Source: Pelobates cultripes
Taxonomy: Eukaryota; Chordata; Amphibia; Anura; Pelobatidae
Length of the DNA stretch: 64,000 bases
Assembly: GCA_933207985.1 (NCBI GenBank)
Contig: OW240918.1
Span: 112,814,999 to 112,878,998 of the forward strand
Direction: 5' to 3'
The notes below the pieces were generated by a model. The model had not been told where the DNA came from. It was given only the letters and a program-made list of their open reading frames with translations, and made no database searches. The position numbers and the translations under genes were made by a program. Below are positions 31,502-43,733 of the stretch, in pieces. Numbering within the stretch: the first letter of the stretch is position 1; each line of letters starts with the position of its first letter.

Positions 31502-32949
31502 CAGGGCCGTCTTTAACGCGGGGCAAACGGGGCAGCTGCCCCGGGCCCAGTTACTCTTGGGAGGCCCAAGGCAGCTTCCCCGTGGGCCCCGCTGCCCTCA
31601 ACAATTGTTTCTCCCATGGGGCCGCCGGCCCCCACATTAAGCAGGCCACCGGGTGGGTATTGTAAGCAGGGGCCCGGTCACACACTGTAGTACTTTAACA
31701 GCGCGACCGGGCCCTTTGCTTTTCGGCAGCGCTGGGAGGAAGAAGTGACGGCTGCGAGTCACTTCCTCCCACTAAGGAGAGGAGCCGCGCGGGAGACGAA
31801 GGAGGGACCCTTGCCAGGATAGGCAGATCCCAACAACCTTCAGTCTGGACACCTGGGGAACCACCTTCCAAGGTAGGAAACTTGTGGGTGGGTTTAAAAG
31901 TGTAAATTTATGTCAGTATGTCTGTCAGTGTATGTTTATGTCAGTATGTCTGTCAGTGTATGTGTTTGTGTCAGTATGTCTGTCAGTGTATGTTTATGTC
32001 AGTATGTCTGTCAGTGTATGTGTTTATGTCAGTATGTCTGTCATTGTATGTTTATGTCAGTATGTCTGTCTGTGTTTGTGTCAGTATGTCTTTCAGTGTA
32101 TGTTTGTCAGTATGTTTGTCAGTGTATGTTTGTGTCAGTATGTCTGTCAGTGTATGTGTTTGTGTCAGTATGTCTGTCATTGTATGTTTATGTCAGTATG
32201 TCTGTCTGTGTTTGTGTCAGTATGTCTTTTAGTGTATGTTTGTCAGTATGTCTGTCATGTCAGTATGTCTGTCTGTGTCTGTGTTTGTGTCAGTATGTCT
32301 GTCATTGTATGTTTATGTCAGTATGTCTGTCTGTGTTTGTGTCAGTATGTCTTTCAGTGTATGTTTGTCAGTATGTCTGTCAGTGTATGTTTATGTCAGT
32401 ATGTCTGTCAGTGTATGTGTTTGTGTCAGTATGTATGTCAGTGTATGTTTATGTCAGTATGTCTGTCTGTGTTTGTGTCAGTATGTCTTTCAGTGTATGT
32501 TTGTCAGTATGTCTGTCAGTGTATGTTTATGTCAGTATGTCTGTTAGTGTATGTGCCTGTGCTTGTGTCAGTATGTCTGTCGGTGTATGTGACAGTATGT
32601 CTGTCTGTGTATGTCAGTATGTCTGTTATTGTATGTGTCTGTGTATGTCAGTATGTCTGTTATTGTATGTGTCTGTATGTGTGTCAGTATGTCTGTCATT
32701 GTATGTCTTTGTGTATGTGTGTCAGTATATGTGTCTGCATATGTCAGTATGTCTGTAGTGTATGTTTCTGTGTGTGTGTCAGTATGTCTGTCAATATGTG
32801 TCTGTCAGTGTGTGTGTCAGCGTGTGTGTCAGTATGTCTGTCAGTGTATGTCTCTGTGTATGTGTGTTAGTATGTCTGGCAGGGAGCAGAGTCCAGGGGC
32901 CCCAAGCAAAAGGTTGCCCAGTGTCCGGTCAATATTAAAGACGGCCCTG
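31502..32949. mobile_element. hAT-type non-autonomous element with a minisatellite
   Basis: Perfect 15-bp inverted termini CAGGGCCGTCTTTAA (31502-31516 and 32935-32949) and a perfect 8-bp target duplication CATATGGT (31494-31501 and 32950-32957). Most of the interior is a TG-rich minisatellite. No transposase, so it would need one supplied elsewhere. Confidence 0.93.
31905..32878. repeat. TGTCAGTATGTCTGTC minisatellite inside the hAT element
   Basis: Units of about 28-34 bases made of TATGTCTGTCAGTGTATG and TTTATGTCAG or TTTGTGTCAG variants, with higher-order blocks. Frames in all three plus phases are open for hundreds of codons, coding only V/C/S/Y/M/L, an artefact of composition. Confidence 0.92.
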
Positions 32950-32957
32950 CATATGGT

Positions 32958-33290
32958 AGCCCAGGAATAAGAATTACCCCCATGATGGCATACCATTTGC
33001 AAAAGTAGACAACCCAAGGTATTGCAAATGGGGTTTGTCCAGTAATTTTATGTAGCCACCTAGTCACAAACACTGGCCAAATATTTGTTTTTTGCTTTTT
33101 CACACAAAAACAAATATGAATGCTAACTTTGGCCAGTGTTTGTGACTAAATGGCTACTACAAAAGACTGGACATACCCCACTTTCAATACCTTGGGTAGT
33201 CTACTTCTGCAAATGGTATGCCATCATGGGGTTAAATCTCATTCCTGGGCTACCACATGGTCTCAAAGGTAACATTACTAATCTGGCAAA
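32958..33290. repeat. Long palindrome split by the hAT insertion
   Basis: AGCCCAGGAATAAGA at 32958 pairs with CATTCCTGGGCT near 33241; TGGCATACCATTTGCA pairs with TGCAAATGGTATGCCA; CACAAACACTGGCC pairs with GGCCAGTGTTTGTG. The centre is near 33105. The left arm continues to the left of the hAT element (31435-31501) and the right arm to about 33335. Confidence 0.75.
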
Positions 33291-33337
33291 TTTCAATTTG
33301 AAGAAACAGAAAAATGTAATGTGCTATATTTGACCCT

Positions 33338-33846
33338 TTAAAGGGACACCGTAGGCACCCAGATCACTTCTGCCCCCTGGAGTGGTCTGGGTGCCAACTC
33401 CCACTACTCTTAACCCTGCAAGTGTAATTATTGCAGTTTTTTATAAACTGCAATAATTACCTTGCAGGATTAAATCCACCTCCAGTGGCTGTCTACTAGA
33501 CAGCTACTACAGGGCACATCCTGGATTATAGCACAGAAAACCTGTGCTAGAGCGTCGCTGGACGTCCTCACGCTGTGTGAGGACCTCCAGCGTCACTCAA
33601 TTCCCCATAGGAAAGCATTGAAAGCATTTTCAATGCTTTCCTATGGAGAGCTGTAATGCGCATGCGCGGCCGGTTTCCTCAGCCGGCGGGCAGGATCAGT
33701 CACGCCCACCGGCTGATGTAATCGCTGGGAGTATCGGCGGCAAGCAGAAACCACTGCCGACGGACTTCGTCAGGGTCTCAGGTGAGTTTTCACCCCTTCA
33801 GCTACCGGGGATGGGGGGTGGGAGGGAGAGGGGAGTTTCCCTTTAA
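33338..33846 (+). mobile_element. T2-type MITE
   Basis: TTAAAGGGACACCGTAGGC to GAGTTTCCCTTTAA, TTAA flanked, 509 bp. Hairpins CACCCAGATCACTTC / GAGTGGTCTGGGTG, GTAATTATTGCAG / CTGCAATAATTAC and CATAGGAAAGCATT / AATGCTTTCCTATG. It interrupts the outer palindromic element between its TTTGACCC and CGTTCC motifs. Confidence 0.82.
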
Positions 33847-34254
33847 CGTTCCAAAACACAGTAAAAACTGTTAATGGGGGCTACTGTTCTACTCGTGAGA
33901 CTTTGCAGAATCCAAATATGTGCTTGTTTTGCAGTAAAAGCTAACAGTATTACGTGAGGCGGAACTACAATTTGTTTTTAAAATCTTAATTTCTCTGTTT
34001 TTTTATTTTATTCATAAGTTATGTTTCATATATGAATAGTTCATGAGAAATTAAAGCCCTGTTTCTCCTGAGCAAAATTATATATAATAAGTGTGGGTGC
34101 ACTTAATGTGACAGCGGTGAATTACGGTTGAACAGACACATAGCGCAAGTTCCAGTTTTTGTTTACATTTTGTTTTGATCAGAATGTGTACTATTGACTC
34201 CGGCCTGAAGGGGTTAAGCTGTAGTTGTTTTGATTATTATAGTCCCTTTAAGTA

Positions 34255-35088
34255 CCCTGGCAGGCAGAGCAGTAAGAGCGTGAGAGTCTTCCTGACACCA
34301 AGCATTTTCTCTCTGATGCTAGGTGCTGTGTGTGCACCATTAGTGACGCTTCTTGTTATAGCCCCACCCCCTCCACAGAGCACCTGACTGAAGAGTCTTG
34401 ACAGAGCATGCAGGGTCTCAGGAGGATTCTTACTCCTATCGTGCTCGGCCAGGCATCAAAAGCTGGGGAGATGGAGGCACAGGTGAGAACATACATAATG
34501 AGGGGCATGTACACAACATGGAAATAAGAGTGGCCATGGACTCAGATGGGGACATCTTCACATGGGATGGACGTAAGAGTCATGGAGGAACATGGACACA
34601 TTGCAGGAACATGAGGACATTTGCACTGGAGGTAATGGAGATATAAACACCAGAGTTATAAGGATAAAGGCAAAAGAGGTGCATGGAAACAATGGGATAC
34701 ATGGACATGTTTACATAATGGGGGATGAAGCATATGGGGGGTTGGCAGAGGAGAAAAGAGGGAATATGAGGATATGGACACATAGTGGGAAGGGAGTATA
34801 TAAGGAGAGGGATGCAATTGGGGTAGGGAGGATATGTGCAGGGGACACAAGTGGGGGATACAGGAAGTGGAACATCAGTGGGGGAAGGGGGCATGGAGAA
34901 TGAGCTAGGGCAGCAGTTTGAGGGAGATAACTTGGGAAGTGACATATGAATTGGAGGCAGAGGGAAGTTTCCTTCTATAAGTTTTTAATGAATGTGAGAG
35001 ACATTATTACTTCTCGGGGGTGGCCGTATTTATGAGGCATAGTTTGTCATGTTTGCCTAAAGTTTCACAAAATCTAGTGCCGCCACTG
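34255..35088. mobile_element. Purine-rich degenerate repeat ending in a hAT-like terminus
   Basis: 34440-34930 is made of degenerate GGAACATGGACA / GGGGACATG units. It ends at 35088 with CTAGTGCCGCCACTG, a hAT-style right terminus. No matching left terminus was found. Long frames here are repeat artefacts. Confidence 0.45.
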
Positions 35089-35270
35089 CTCTTGAGCTCT
35101 GGTCAATGAGAGTGTTGACCCACTATACACACAGTGGACCCTCTAAATATTCACACAGTACACACACAATACAACCTCTCCACTTCTACACACCATACCC
35201 CCATGCACACACTACAGCCCGTATACACACACTATACTCCCTAAACACTACAGCCCCCATAAAAATACAA
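35089..35270. repeat. Degenerate CACACACTATAC-type repeat
   Basis: CA-rich units of roughly 20-30 bases (CACACAGTACACAC, CACACACTACAGCCC). Non-coding. Confidence 0.5.
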
Positions 35271-35994
35271 CAGTGCCGCCATCAGGGGGTGACAACCATG
35301 ACGCCCGTGCCCCAAATGTAGCAGCGGAACTGCTGCCGGTGCAGTTCCACTGAGGCACGCACGCTGATGGGGCCTATAGGGTGGCCCACACACTTAGGAC
35401 CACTCAATGGGTCCTATATCTTCAGGGGCCCGGTCAGCGCTGTGGGCGTGGTATAGCGCGACCGGACCCCTTTTAAAAAAACAAAAAACGTAGCCACAGC
35501 AAGTGCTGCTGGGAGGAAGTGGTCACTTCCTCCCAGCTCACTCCGCGCGGGAGGACCGCAAGCCAGGCAGTGAGGGAGAGCCGTGCCGACTACTCCCATC
35601 AGCCCCAGCCACCCTCCTGCAAAGAAAAGGTAAGAGACAGGAAGGTGGCTGGAAAATGAGCTCTCTGTGTGTGTGTATGTCTGTATGTCATTATGAATGT
35701 ATGTCTATATGTATGTTATTATGTATGTCATTATGAATGTCTGTATGCATGTATGTATGTATGTATGTCATTATGTATGTATGTTTTGGGTTTTCACCTT
35801 TTTCTATACTAAAGAAGGAGGAATTTGGGGGAGGGTCTAATCGATTTAAATTTCACATGTATGCCTTCCTTTCCCGATCCATAATAAAGGATATCCCAGT
35901 CGTAGAGCACTGCACTGTAATGTTTGGCAGATTTGACCCTTTTTCGGCCGAAATGGGATAGGCCCATTTTCGGCCAGAAATGTCGGTGAATCCC
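35271..35994. mobile_element. hAT-like termini with (TATG)n microsatellite
   Basis: CAGTGCCGCCATCAGGGGG at 35271 is a hAT-style left end. A TATGTCATTATGAATG / (TATG)n array follows at 35665-35785. A different hAT-style right end, CGGTGAATCCCTAG, stands at 35981-35994 with TTCGGCC motifs before it. The two ends do not match, so these are probably two elements, one truncated in the other. Confidence 0.5.
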
Positions 35995-36589
35995 TAGTTG
36001 CTATAGCAATACTGCAGCTTTATAGAACCTGGCTAACCAACTTCCATTTCTCTGAAAGCTTTTGAGTAAAAAGAAGAGTATTGTGAACTGGAAAACTTTT
36101 TCACCTATTTTAATGTTGAATTTCTCTTTATTGAAATAATTTTATATTCATATATACATTTGATTAATTTTGGTTGACATTAGTATCAAAAGTTAAATTA
36201 CAGATAACATACTTCACGTACATAACAAACAGTCATCGGTTATTGGTTGGTATCTTTACAAGTAAAAAAAAAAGAAAAATTAAATACGTGTTATTTGCTC
36301 AGATCGAGGAAATTATTATTGGACTAAGTCTTTGATCCTTTTGATCCATTTATCATAATGATGTATACATTTACAATTATTGTTTGAATATGCGACTCCT
36401 CTCTCCATCTCAAGCTGAAATATAAGTTGGGCTTTAAACTTCCATAATTTGAGTTATTGTTTTTTTCCAAGTTCTTACAATTAATACTTTTGTCGCCATA
36501 AAGGCATGGATAATCAGTATTAGATGGTCTCGTCGAAGTTTGCCCTAATTAAGATGGAGTAGACCAACTACTGGGGATTTTTTAACCTT

Positions 36590-36808
36590 TATATTTAAAA
36601 GCAATAAAAAAGAGTCCCAAAAGGTACTTATTTTTGGGCAGCTCCACCAAATATGTAACATATTTCCTTCTTGTGTAAGACATCTCCAACATAGAGGAGA
36701 ATTGGACATGGTTATCTTAGCCATCCTTGTTGGGACTAGATACCACCTATGGAGTACTTTAAAAAAAAAGTTTCAATTAGATTTAAACAGTGTGTGTGCT
36801 TTTTAAGT
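36590..36808 (-). pseudogene. L1-like ORF2 C-terminal zinc-knuckle part
   Basis: After the insertion, the minus strand encodes LHRWYLVPTRMAKI, then CWRCLTQEGNMLHIWWSC, the C-x2-C-x8-H-x4-C motif at the end of L1/Tx1 ORF2. Coding decays after that, and 36117-36590 is the 3' untranslated part. Confidence 0.72.
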
Positions 36809-36813
36809 AGTCT

Positions 36814-38113
36814 TGTCACGGCAAGGGTGTATAATTTATTATTACACTATGGAATATCATCTTTTAATGTAATTTGTGTAGTAAATGGCACAAATTACAG
36901 AGATGCTATTGCTGAGGTCAACAGGGGTTACATCTTTTGAAGCTGGGACCCCCACAGAGGTCAGATGACAGAAGGGGTAGTGTGAATGGCATAGCAATGT
37001 GAAAAGGATTTTACCATATGGATGTGAAGTAATTAAGGCTCTGCAAGGTGTGAGGTTCTACACTTGGAAAAGTCTGAATGTCTCTTCATCCATTTGGCAT
37101 GTACCTTGTAAAGGATAGTTCAATCATTTGAAATGGTAATGGGATTCGTTTCATGAAGATCCTTGTGTTCCAGTATCTTATCCAAGTGAAACATTCATAC
37201 TTACCCACAGGTTAATAATTAAGCCTCATTTTTATTATATTTGGAATGGGACAAGCCCAATCTTTTAATTAAGCCCAAACATGAGTTGCACAACTTAAAC
37301 CGTGTGGCAGGACTTGTGATGTCCATCCTATTGGATCGTGGGCGGGGCGTGCAACATGTCTTTGGAATGGGAAAACCATAACAAATTCATAGAGGCAATT
37401 ATTATTTCTGTGGCAAGTACAGTAGAGGAGATAAAACCAAAAGTTTGTATGTGGCTTGATGGTTTCTGGAACAAAGGAGGTGGTCACTTAGTATCTCTAT
37501 TGCTCCACCTCTGGAGGAGGCGTGGCAATTCACAGGGTATATCTCCTGTGATTCTGAAGGGTGTTTGTGTACTTGCTTGGGGCCAAGATCTAGTTTTGAG
37601 TGAGTCACCATCTTTCCTTGCCAGAGACCCCCTGGACAGAAGTTGTACTTTGAAAACCTAAGTGAGTAATTAGGACTTCTGTATTTTATCCTTTTTGTTT
37701 TTATCTGTTGTTGGTGTAAATAATTTGTTTATCATATATTGTTATATGCACTGTGACTATCTTTTGCTCATAATAAACATTCATTTATTATGTTTTGCCT
37801 TTGTCTGGTTAAGAATCACATTACCTGAAGAGACTAGTTAGTATTTTTGCAATAACTTAAATATTGTACTAAGTAATATTAGGTGGGTTTTATTATTGAT
37901 TTACCTGGGGGACCAAGGCACCCCATTTATAAATTGTCTTGGTGGTGGCAGCGTTAAAATAGTAATAGTTATATTATTATGTTTAAGTGTGGGTGGTGTT
38001 AAAGGGGGATTTTGTCATTATTTCCGGTCTAGTGCAGACAAATAGTGAACTTTAACCCTTTCACAACCACTACCACGTCACGCGCACTCTTGGAGTAGTG
38101 TGCGTTCGTGACA
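36814..38113. mobile_element. 1.3-kb LTR-like insertion in the LINE
   Basis: Bounded by TGTCACGGC and GTTCGTGACA (TG...CA ends with a 7-base inverted match TGTCACG/CGTGACA) and flanked by a perfect 5-bp duplication AGTCT (36809-36813 and 38114-38118). It contains AATAAA at about 37772 on plus and CTTGGTGGTGGCAGCG near 37939. It is either a long solo LTR or a short element. No protein was recognised. Confidence 0.7.
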
Positions 38114-38118
38114 AGTCT

Positions 38119-41100
38119 CATAGGGGAACACCATGTTTTCTCTGAGAATTTGACATTCAGATCCTTTTCCCATTGCTTTTTGGCTGAGGGATGAATATTT
38201 AAATAAACCTGTCTTATTAGGTCCATAGCAATGGAGCATATTGATTTAGTTTTGTTTTTGTCAAAGATTTTATATACCAAAATATTCTTGTCCCCTTCCT
38301 TTCTTAATAAAGACTCCTTTAGGAATCCTCTTAAATAAGAGAAGACTTCTCTATCTGAAATAGCAATTTTTGATTTGAGATTATCAAATGGCATTAACCT
38401 GGTATTTTGAAGGAGATCCTTGATGAAAATTTCATTATGAGCTCTCTAGGTACTAAGGTTTAGATCGAGTATGACTCTTTCCAAGAGCCGAATATTAGCT
38501 CCTTCAACGATTTTTTGGGATATATTAAGAAATTTTTTAATTCGTTGCCATTCTTCAATGATATGGAGTACAGTACTTGAATTCATTTGCATTAAATGGG
38601 TCTTGTAATTAGTTTTATCATCCCAAATCAGAAGTGCTAAGTCTTTCTCTTTTATTCTAATTGATTCAATCTGGTACCAGGGTTGGTTTCTCGAATTTGG
38701 AATCTGGAATTTATGGACAAGGGAAATGATATTAGCACTATATACATCTTTAATCAGTGGAAGAGCCATTCCTTCTTGATTAGTTTTTTTTTGTTGAAAT
38801 TTGGGATTTTATTCTTGGTGTTTTCCCATTCCAGATAAAATTGGAAAGTGAGTGTTGGAGCATGTCCATCCAAGGTCTGGAAAATTTTAATGGGATTATG
38901 TTAAAAAGATAAGCCCATTTGGGAATAACATATGTTTTTACTGTATTCACTCTTCCCCACCAAGAAATTTCTAGAGAACGCCATTTCTTTTAAGTTTTAT
39001 TTGTAAATTTTAACATGTTCAAAAAGTTAGTCTCTACTATATTTCCAGGATTTGCTGTAATAGTAATTCCCAGATATTGGAACTCTCTTTTCGTCCATTG
39101 GAAATTATACTTCTCTTGAAGAAACTCAACGTATAAGAATTTAAATTAATTTTTAGAGCAATAGTTTTGTGGAGATGTATCTTATAATTTGATACTTCCC
39201 CGTAGGTTTGAATTTCTTGCATTAGATGGTGAAGTGAAGTAGAAGGGTCTGAGATAGAAATCAAGACATCATCAGCATAAAGACAAATCTTTGCTTCCAA
39301 TTCCTCTATTACCATTCCTCTTATTTTTGAGTTTTGTCTAATGGCTATGGCAAATGGTTCGATGGAAAGAACGTACAGTAGGGTAGATAGAGGACACCCC
39401 TGCCTCGTTCCATTGTTAATGTCAAACTATTCTGTACATATATCATATCCCACAATTCTGGCTGATGGGCACGTATAGAGAGCTTCTATTGCTGCTGCAA
39501 TCCATCCTACTAACCCAAATGCTGTCAAGACTTTATTCATATATCCCCATCCGACCCTGTCGAAGTCCTTTTCGGCATCTATCGACAGGGTCAGAAGGGG
39601 CGTCCCTGTTAATTGTGCGTATTCAAATAAATCAATTATCTTACGGGAATTATTGCTAGAATGGCGACCTTTAACAAATCCAATTTGATCTATGTGTATC
39701 AGTTCGGGAAGTAGTGAATTAAGTCTTCGAGCTAAAACTGAGGCGGATAATTTAATATCTATATTTAATAAGGAAATTGGTCTATAATTGGTGATTTCTG
39801 TTTAGCTTTTGTTAGGTTTCAAAATAGGCTTTATGTTAGCCCTTAATAGTTCTCGTTCTATTTTGCCTGAAGAGGCAATTTCGTTGAATGTAGCCGTTAT
39901 ATTAGGAACTATAATATTTTTAAATGTTTTAAAAAAAACATGTTGGTGAAACCGTCTGGGCCAGGAGTTTTTGAGGTTTGTAAATTATTTATACTTTCTT
40001 CTACTTCTAATTGAGATTTTTTTATTTAATTTCTCTTTCTGAGTAGAGGTAATTTTTATTTTCTGTAAATATTTGTCGATGGACTGATCTGTAGCCGTAT
40101 GATCTAAATTATATAAACTCTCATAATACGTTCTAAAGGAGTTTCCTACATCTTCTGGAGTCAATAGGACATTTCCATCTTTAATAATTTGATAGCTCTT
40201 ATTCGCTATTCTATTTTTTTTAAGTCGTCTAGTTAATATTTTATCTACTTTGTTATTCTGATAGTATTATTTGGTTTTTAATCACTTAAAATTGGATTCA
40301 ATTCTTCCAAGGATCTTCTGTTTAATCATATCTTTATATTTTTTAATGAAAACTGATATATCTTGGGAGAATTTCTCGTTATTCTGAGCTTGTAACTTGT
40401 ATAATTGTAGGTAAAGTTCTGTCATAGGAGCCCCCCTTTGTTTTTTTTCGTGGCTTGCTAATTTTATTAAGTAACCTCTGGTGACGGCTATGTATGTACA
40501 CCATAAATTTTGATTAGATGTATGGTCTGGAAGGTTTTCATCAAAAAATAATTCAGATAGATTTTTTTTATATGGTCTTTGTTTTTTTTAGTTGGATTGT
40601 ACTTTAACTAACTCGGGGTCGCCCCAACACATGTCTATTCTTGCTGCAGTTTTATGAGCTGAGGAGACGTGAGTATAAATGCGATCCGTAGGATGGAATA
40701 TTCTCCATAGATCATAGATGTCATTCATCTTAGCTAATTTACATTTTAAGGATGCCTGACTGGCGAGATTTTTATCTGCACATTGGCCTGATTTCATTTG
40801 CTTATCTAATTTTGGGTCAGATATGCAATTAAAATCTCCCGCTATCAATAATATTCCTTTGCGGATTGTTTCTATCCTGCTCATTATTTTTGAAAAATAT
40901 TTAACTGGAGCTTTATTGGGAAGGTATATATTAAGTAAAGTGTATTGAATTTCATTAAACTTCCCAATCCAAATAATATATCTCCCTTCCATATCAGTTT
41001 CGATATAATCGCAGGAGTGATTAATTGAATTAGAGAACATTATTACTACTCCTTTCTTCTTTTTTGTTTGATCCGAAGCTTCCGCTATAAGAGGGAACTT

Positions 41101-41262
41101 TTTAAAGTTCCAATACTGCTTGTTTTGTTTCTTCCAATGGGTTTCCTGAACAAAAGATATCTGGGCTTTTTCCTTGAGTAGAGTATTATATAAACATGCT
41201 ATTTTGTTTGGGGAATTAAGTCTTTGGACATTAATAGATTGTAATTTTAAAATTTTTGATCA
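38119..41262 (-). pseudogene. L1-like ORF2: endonuclease and reverse transcriptase, decayed
   Basis: Endonuclease parts: INVQRLNSPNKIACLYN near 41240, VQETHW near 41150 and GDFNCISDPKLDKQ near 40840. RT parts: GTRQGCPLS near 39400 and CLYADDVLISIS near 39280. Several frames are needed, and stops interrupt all of them. The first bases of ORF2 lie near 41262. Confidence 0.8.
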
Positions 41263-42660
41263 TTAATTTTTTCCTCTTTTCTTTTCCTTTTATTTTGTAG
41301 TATTACAATGTTTATTACTATTACAATGTTTATACCTAACCAATTCACTTTACAACAACATTTATAAAACACAGAATATCTTAAGATGTTAAAAAACATC
41401 TTGCAAAAAAAAAGTTACAAAAAATGCAACGTTTACAAGTTGGGGTACAACATGACTCCAACATCAAAGTATCGCTTCGATACCCACAGGGAGGGAGACT
41501 AACTGGAGATATAAAAAAAAAGAATTTCTGGGTGAACAGACTTTCGCTTCAATTTTCTTGATCCCATATTAACTCCTGTCCCCTGCTCCTCCTATCCTTG
41601 GTCTGAGTATAATGGTCTTTTTGTTTTAGTAATATTATCCTTGGGAAACCAAAATTGTGAATAAATTTTTGTGTATTAAGCATCCCTGTAAAGTGCTATT
41701 CAGAATTAATTAGTTGATAAAACCCCTGTGATTTTATGAGCTAACACGCAGATATGATACCCTATTTGTGATAACTTCAAAAAAATAATAAAAGTGCGTA
41801 TTTCATTAAGATTTACCCCTTTTATGGTTAACCCCTTTTTTTTCCCATTCACTTTTTTCTCCTTTTTCTGTCATTTTCTATTTTAATTTATCCCAACCTT
41901 TCATTACTTTAAATTGGTTATTGGTTATAATCCTGGTCATGGTTGTACATTTATCATATTCAAAAAAGTGATATCTTAAAGTGTTGTGAAATATATTTAA
42001 ATTATCGTGGTTGAATATTACAATAACTGTTAATTAGTGGTTAATGTCCTAATATATAGGACCACTTCTATAAGTCTATATAAAGTGAAAACTCAACCAT
42101 GTTATGAAAAATGTGTTAATAGTCATTTTCTTTGCTTTCTTGTTTCCTATTTTGCTGTTTGTAGATCTCTTATATGTAGATTAGCCCAATAAGTGTGAAA
42201 GGTTTCGTGTCTTCTTTCTCAGTCCTTTTTAAATTTCTCTTTATAGTCCTCATTTTCCTTCTATTTACTTTGTCCATCGTAAAAATATCCTCTTTATGGA
42301 CTTTAAGTGATCTTGCGGGATAGAGAGAACAGGAGAGAAGAGGGGGAGAAAAAAAAAGTGAACGTTCAGAAATTAATGACCCGTTTTTTAGTTGAGTTTA
42401 GATTGCATCAATCATTCATTAGCCATTTCAAAGGTTGTAAATGTAGACCATTTGTTTCAGTGAAAGATCTAGAGCGAGGCTGGATGTTGCCATCTGAATA
42501 TAAAGTTATGTTTAATTAAAATTTGAAATATTGGTGAAAATTCTCTCCTTTTAGCTCTAGTAAAATATGAAATATCTGGGAGAGCGAATATTTCTTTGAA
42601 TTTCTCTTCAGTCGGTCTATTCTTCTTTAATGCTGACAAAATTAGATTTTTAGTTTCAAA

Positions 42661-43263
42661 TTAATGAAAGGCGACTAATACGTCTCTTGGGAAGTTATTT
42701 TTGAGGTTGGTAGGTTTAAAAATTCTATGGCAACGGTCCATTTTTAATTCATGAGAGTACAATGACAAATTAAGTGAAATAAAAAGCTCTTTCAGAAAAT
42801 CTCTCAATTTTTCATTTGTTATATTTTCAGGAATGTTTCTGAACTTTAAGTTTGTTCTGCGAGCCTGATCTTCCAAATCGGCTATCTTGGGTTCTAGTAC
42901 TTTCTGTTGTATTTTTTTGTGTGTGTCTCTAAGAGTTTGAATTTGGAATTCTGTGTGTTCCCCTTTTTCCTCAATTGATTGAATTCGAGTTAATACCTTG
43001 GAAATGTCATTTTTGAGATCATTTGAGTTGTTCTGGATCTCTTTTTTTATTTCTTTTAGAGTGTTGTCTAAGAGATTTTGTATTACTTCTGTAGTAATAC
43101 TGGTTGGTTCTGCAAGGAGGGTTGCTATTGCGGAAGAGGAATCCAGGAACTGATCATCAATAGGGTCTTGTGTTTTTTTGTGGGGAAAAGAGTCCTTTTT
43201 CTGGCTTTGCAAGTTTCTTTTCTGTTTTTGGTGCGACTTTAGAATTCTGGGATCGTTTAGATG
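42661..43263 (-). pseudogene. L1-like ORF1 (RNA-binding, coiled coil)
   Basis: A start ATG at 43263-43261 opens MASKRSQNSKVAPKTEKK, but the frame changes by about 43190 and continues as the 183-codon frame ending at 42661. The latter has a coiled coil (LKEIKKEIQNNSNDLKN and following) and the RRM start (IADLEDQARRTNLKFRNIP), as in L1 ORF1 chaperone proteins. The C-terminal domain is lost behind a stop. Confidence 0.78.
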
Positions 43264-43733
43264 CCATTTAAAATAAAAAAATTAAAAACCTAGTTCTTTA
43301 AACGCTTTTCTTTGATCAATTTGAGTGCTTTTATTTATTTCACTTGTCTTTACAGTTCAGATTTCGTCTTTTGTTGTCTGATATTTCCTTTTAACACTTG
43401 CTCTTGTAATTCTATAAGTGAACTATCAAATTTACATGAGGAGTTCATGTGTTAGGTGATATCAGGATATTAGGAGTATATACACAAAAAATAGAAATAA
43501 TATTCTTTCTCTTTTCCCCTTTGTGCATATATGTTTTATTTCCCTCCTTCCTTCTTCTCTTTCTCCTTCCCTCCTTCCACTGTTACTTTAACTTCTCTCT
43601 CCTGTTTGTTTTCTGTTCTTTCTCTTACTCCTTTATTATTTCATATATTATTTTTAATATATAAATATGTATTGAATATATAAATTGGGTACCTTTTTAA
43701 GGCGACTTCTTTTTTCTTTTAACTTGTTTTCAG
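43264..43733. other. Pyrimidine-rich region upstream of the minus-strand LINE
   Basis: 43500-43640 is CT-rich (CCCTCCTTCCTTCTTCTC). It may be the purine-rich 5' leader of the LINE on the minus strand; the last part is a polypyrimidine tract before a possible splice acceptor. Confidence 0.35.

Larger units (their letters stand above)
30280..34217. mobile_element. TTAACCCC-type palindromic DNA element with nested insertions
   Basis: Left end TTAACCCCTTAACGCCG, right end CGGCCTGAAGGGGTTAA: inverted termini of 10 identical bases plus a diverged extension, TTAA at both ends. Inside are a terminal hairpin (30290-30380), an AT-rich part (30590-31080) and two long palindromes, with a hAT element (31502-32949) and a T2-type MITE (33338-33846) inserted. 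It carries no transposase. The right flank (GCTGTAGTTGTTTTGATTA...CCCTTTAA, to 34254) looks like a T2 right end, so it probably sits in a still older MITE. Confidence 0.6.
36117..43263 (-). mobile_element. L1/Tx1-like LINE, full-length but decayed, split by an LTR-like insertion
   Basis: Reading on minus: ORF1 from 43263, ORF2 from about 41262 to 38119, then 1.3 kb of inserted sequence (36814-38113), then the ORF2 end and 3' region to about 36117. The end of coding before the insertion (WEKDLNVKFSEKTWC) and the start after it (LHRWYLVPTRMAKI) fit together as in the relative at 57480-57720. Many stops and shifts; AT-rich. It is the same general type as 55560-58533. Confidence 0.8.

Noticed and set aside
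31884..32970. Cysteine/valine-rich long frames (up to 328 codons)
   Set aside because: Three overlapping phases are open at once in a TGTCAGTATGTC minisatellite; the composition explains them.
34398..34903. Glycine- and histidine-rich frames
   Set aside because: Translation of a degenerate GGAACATGGACA repeat.
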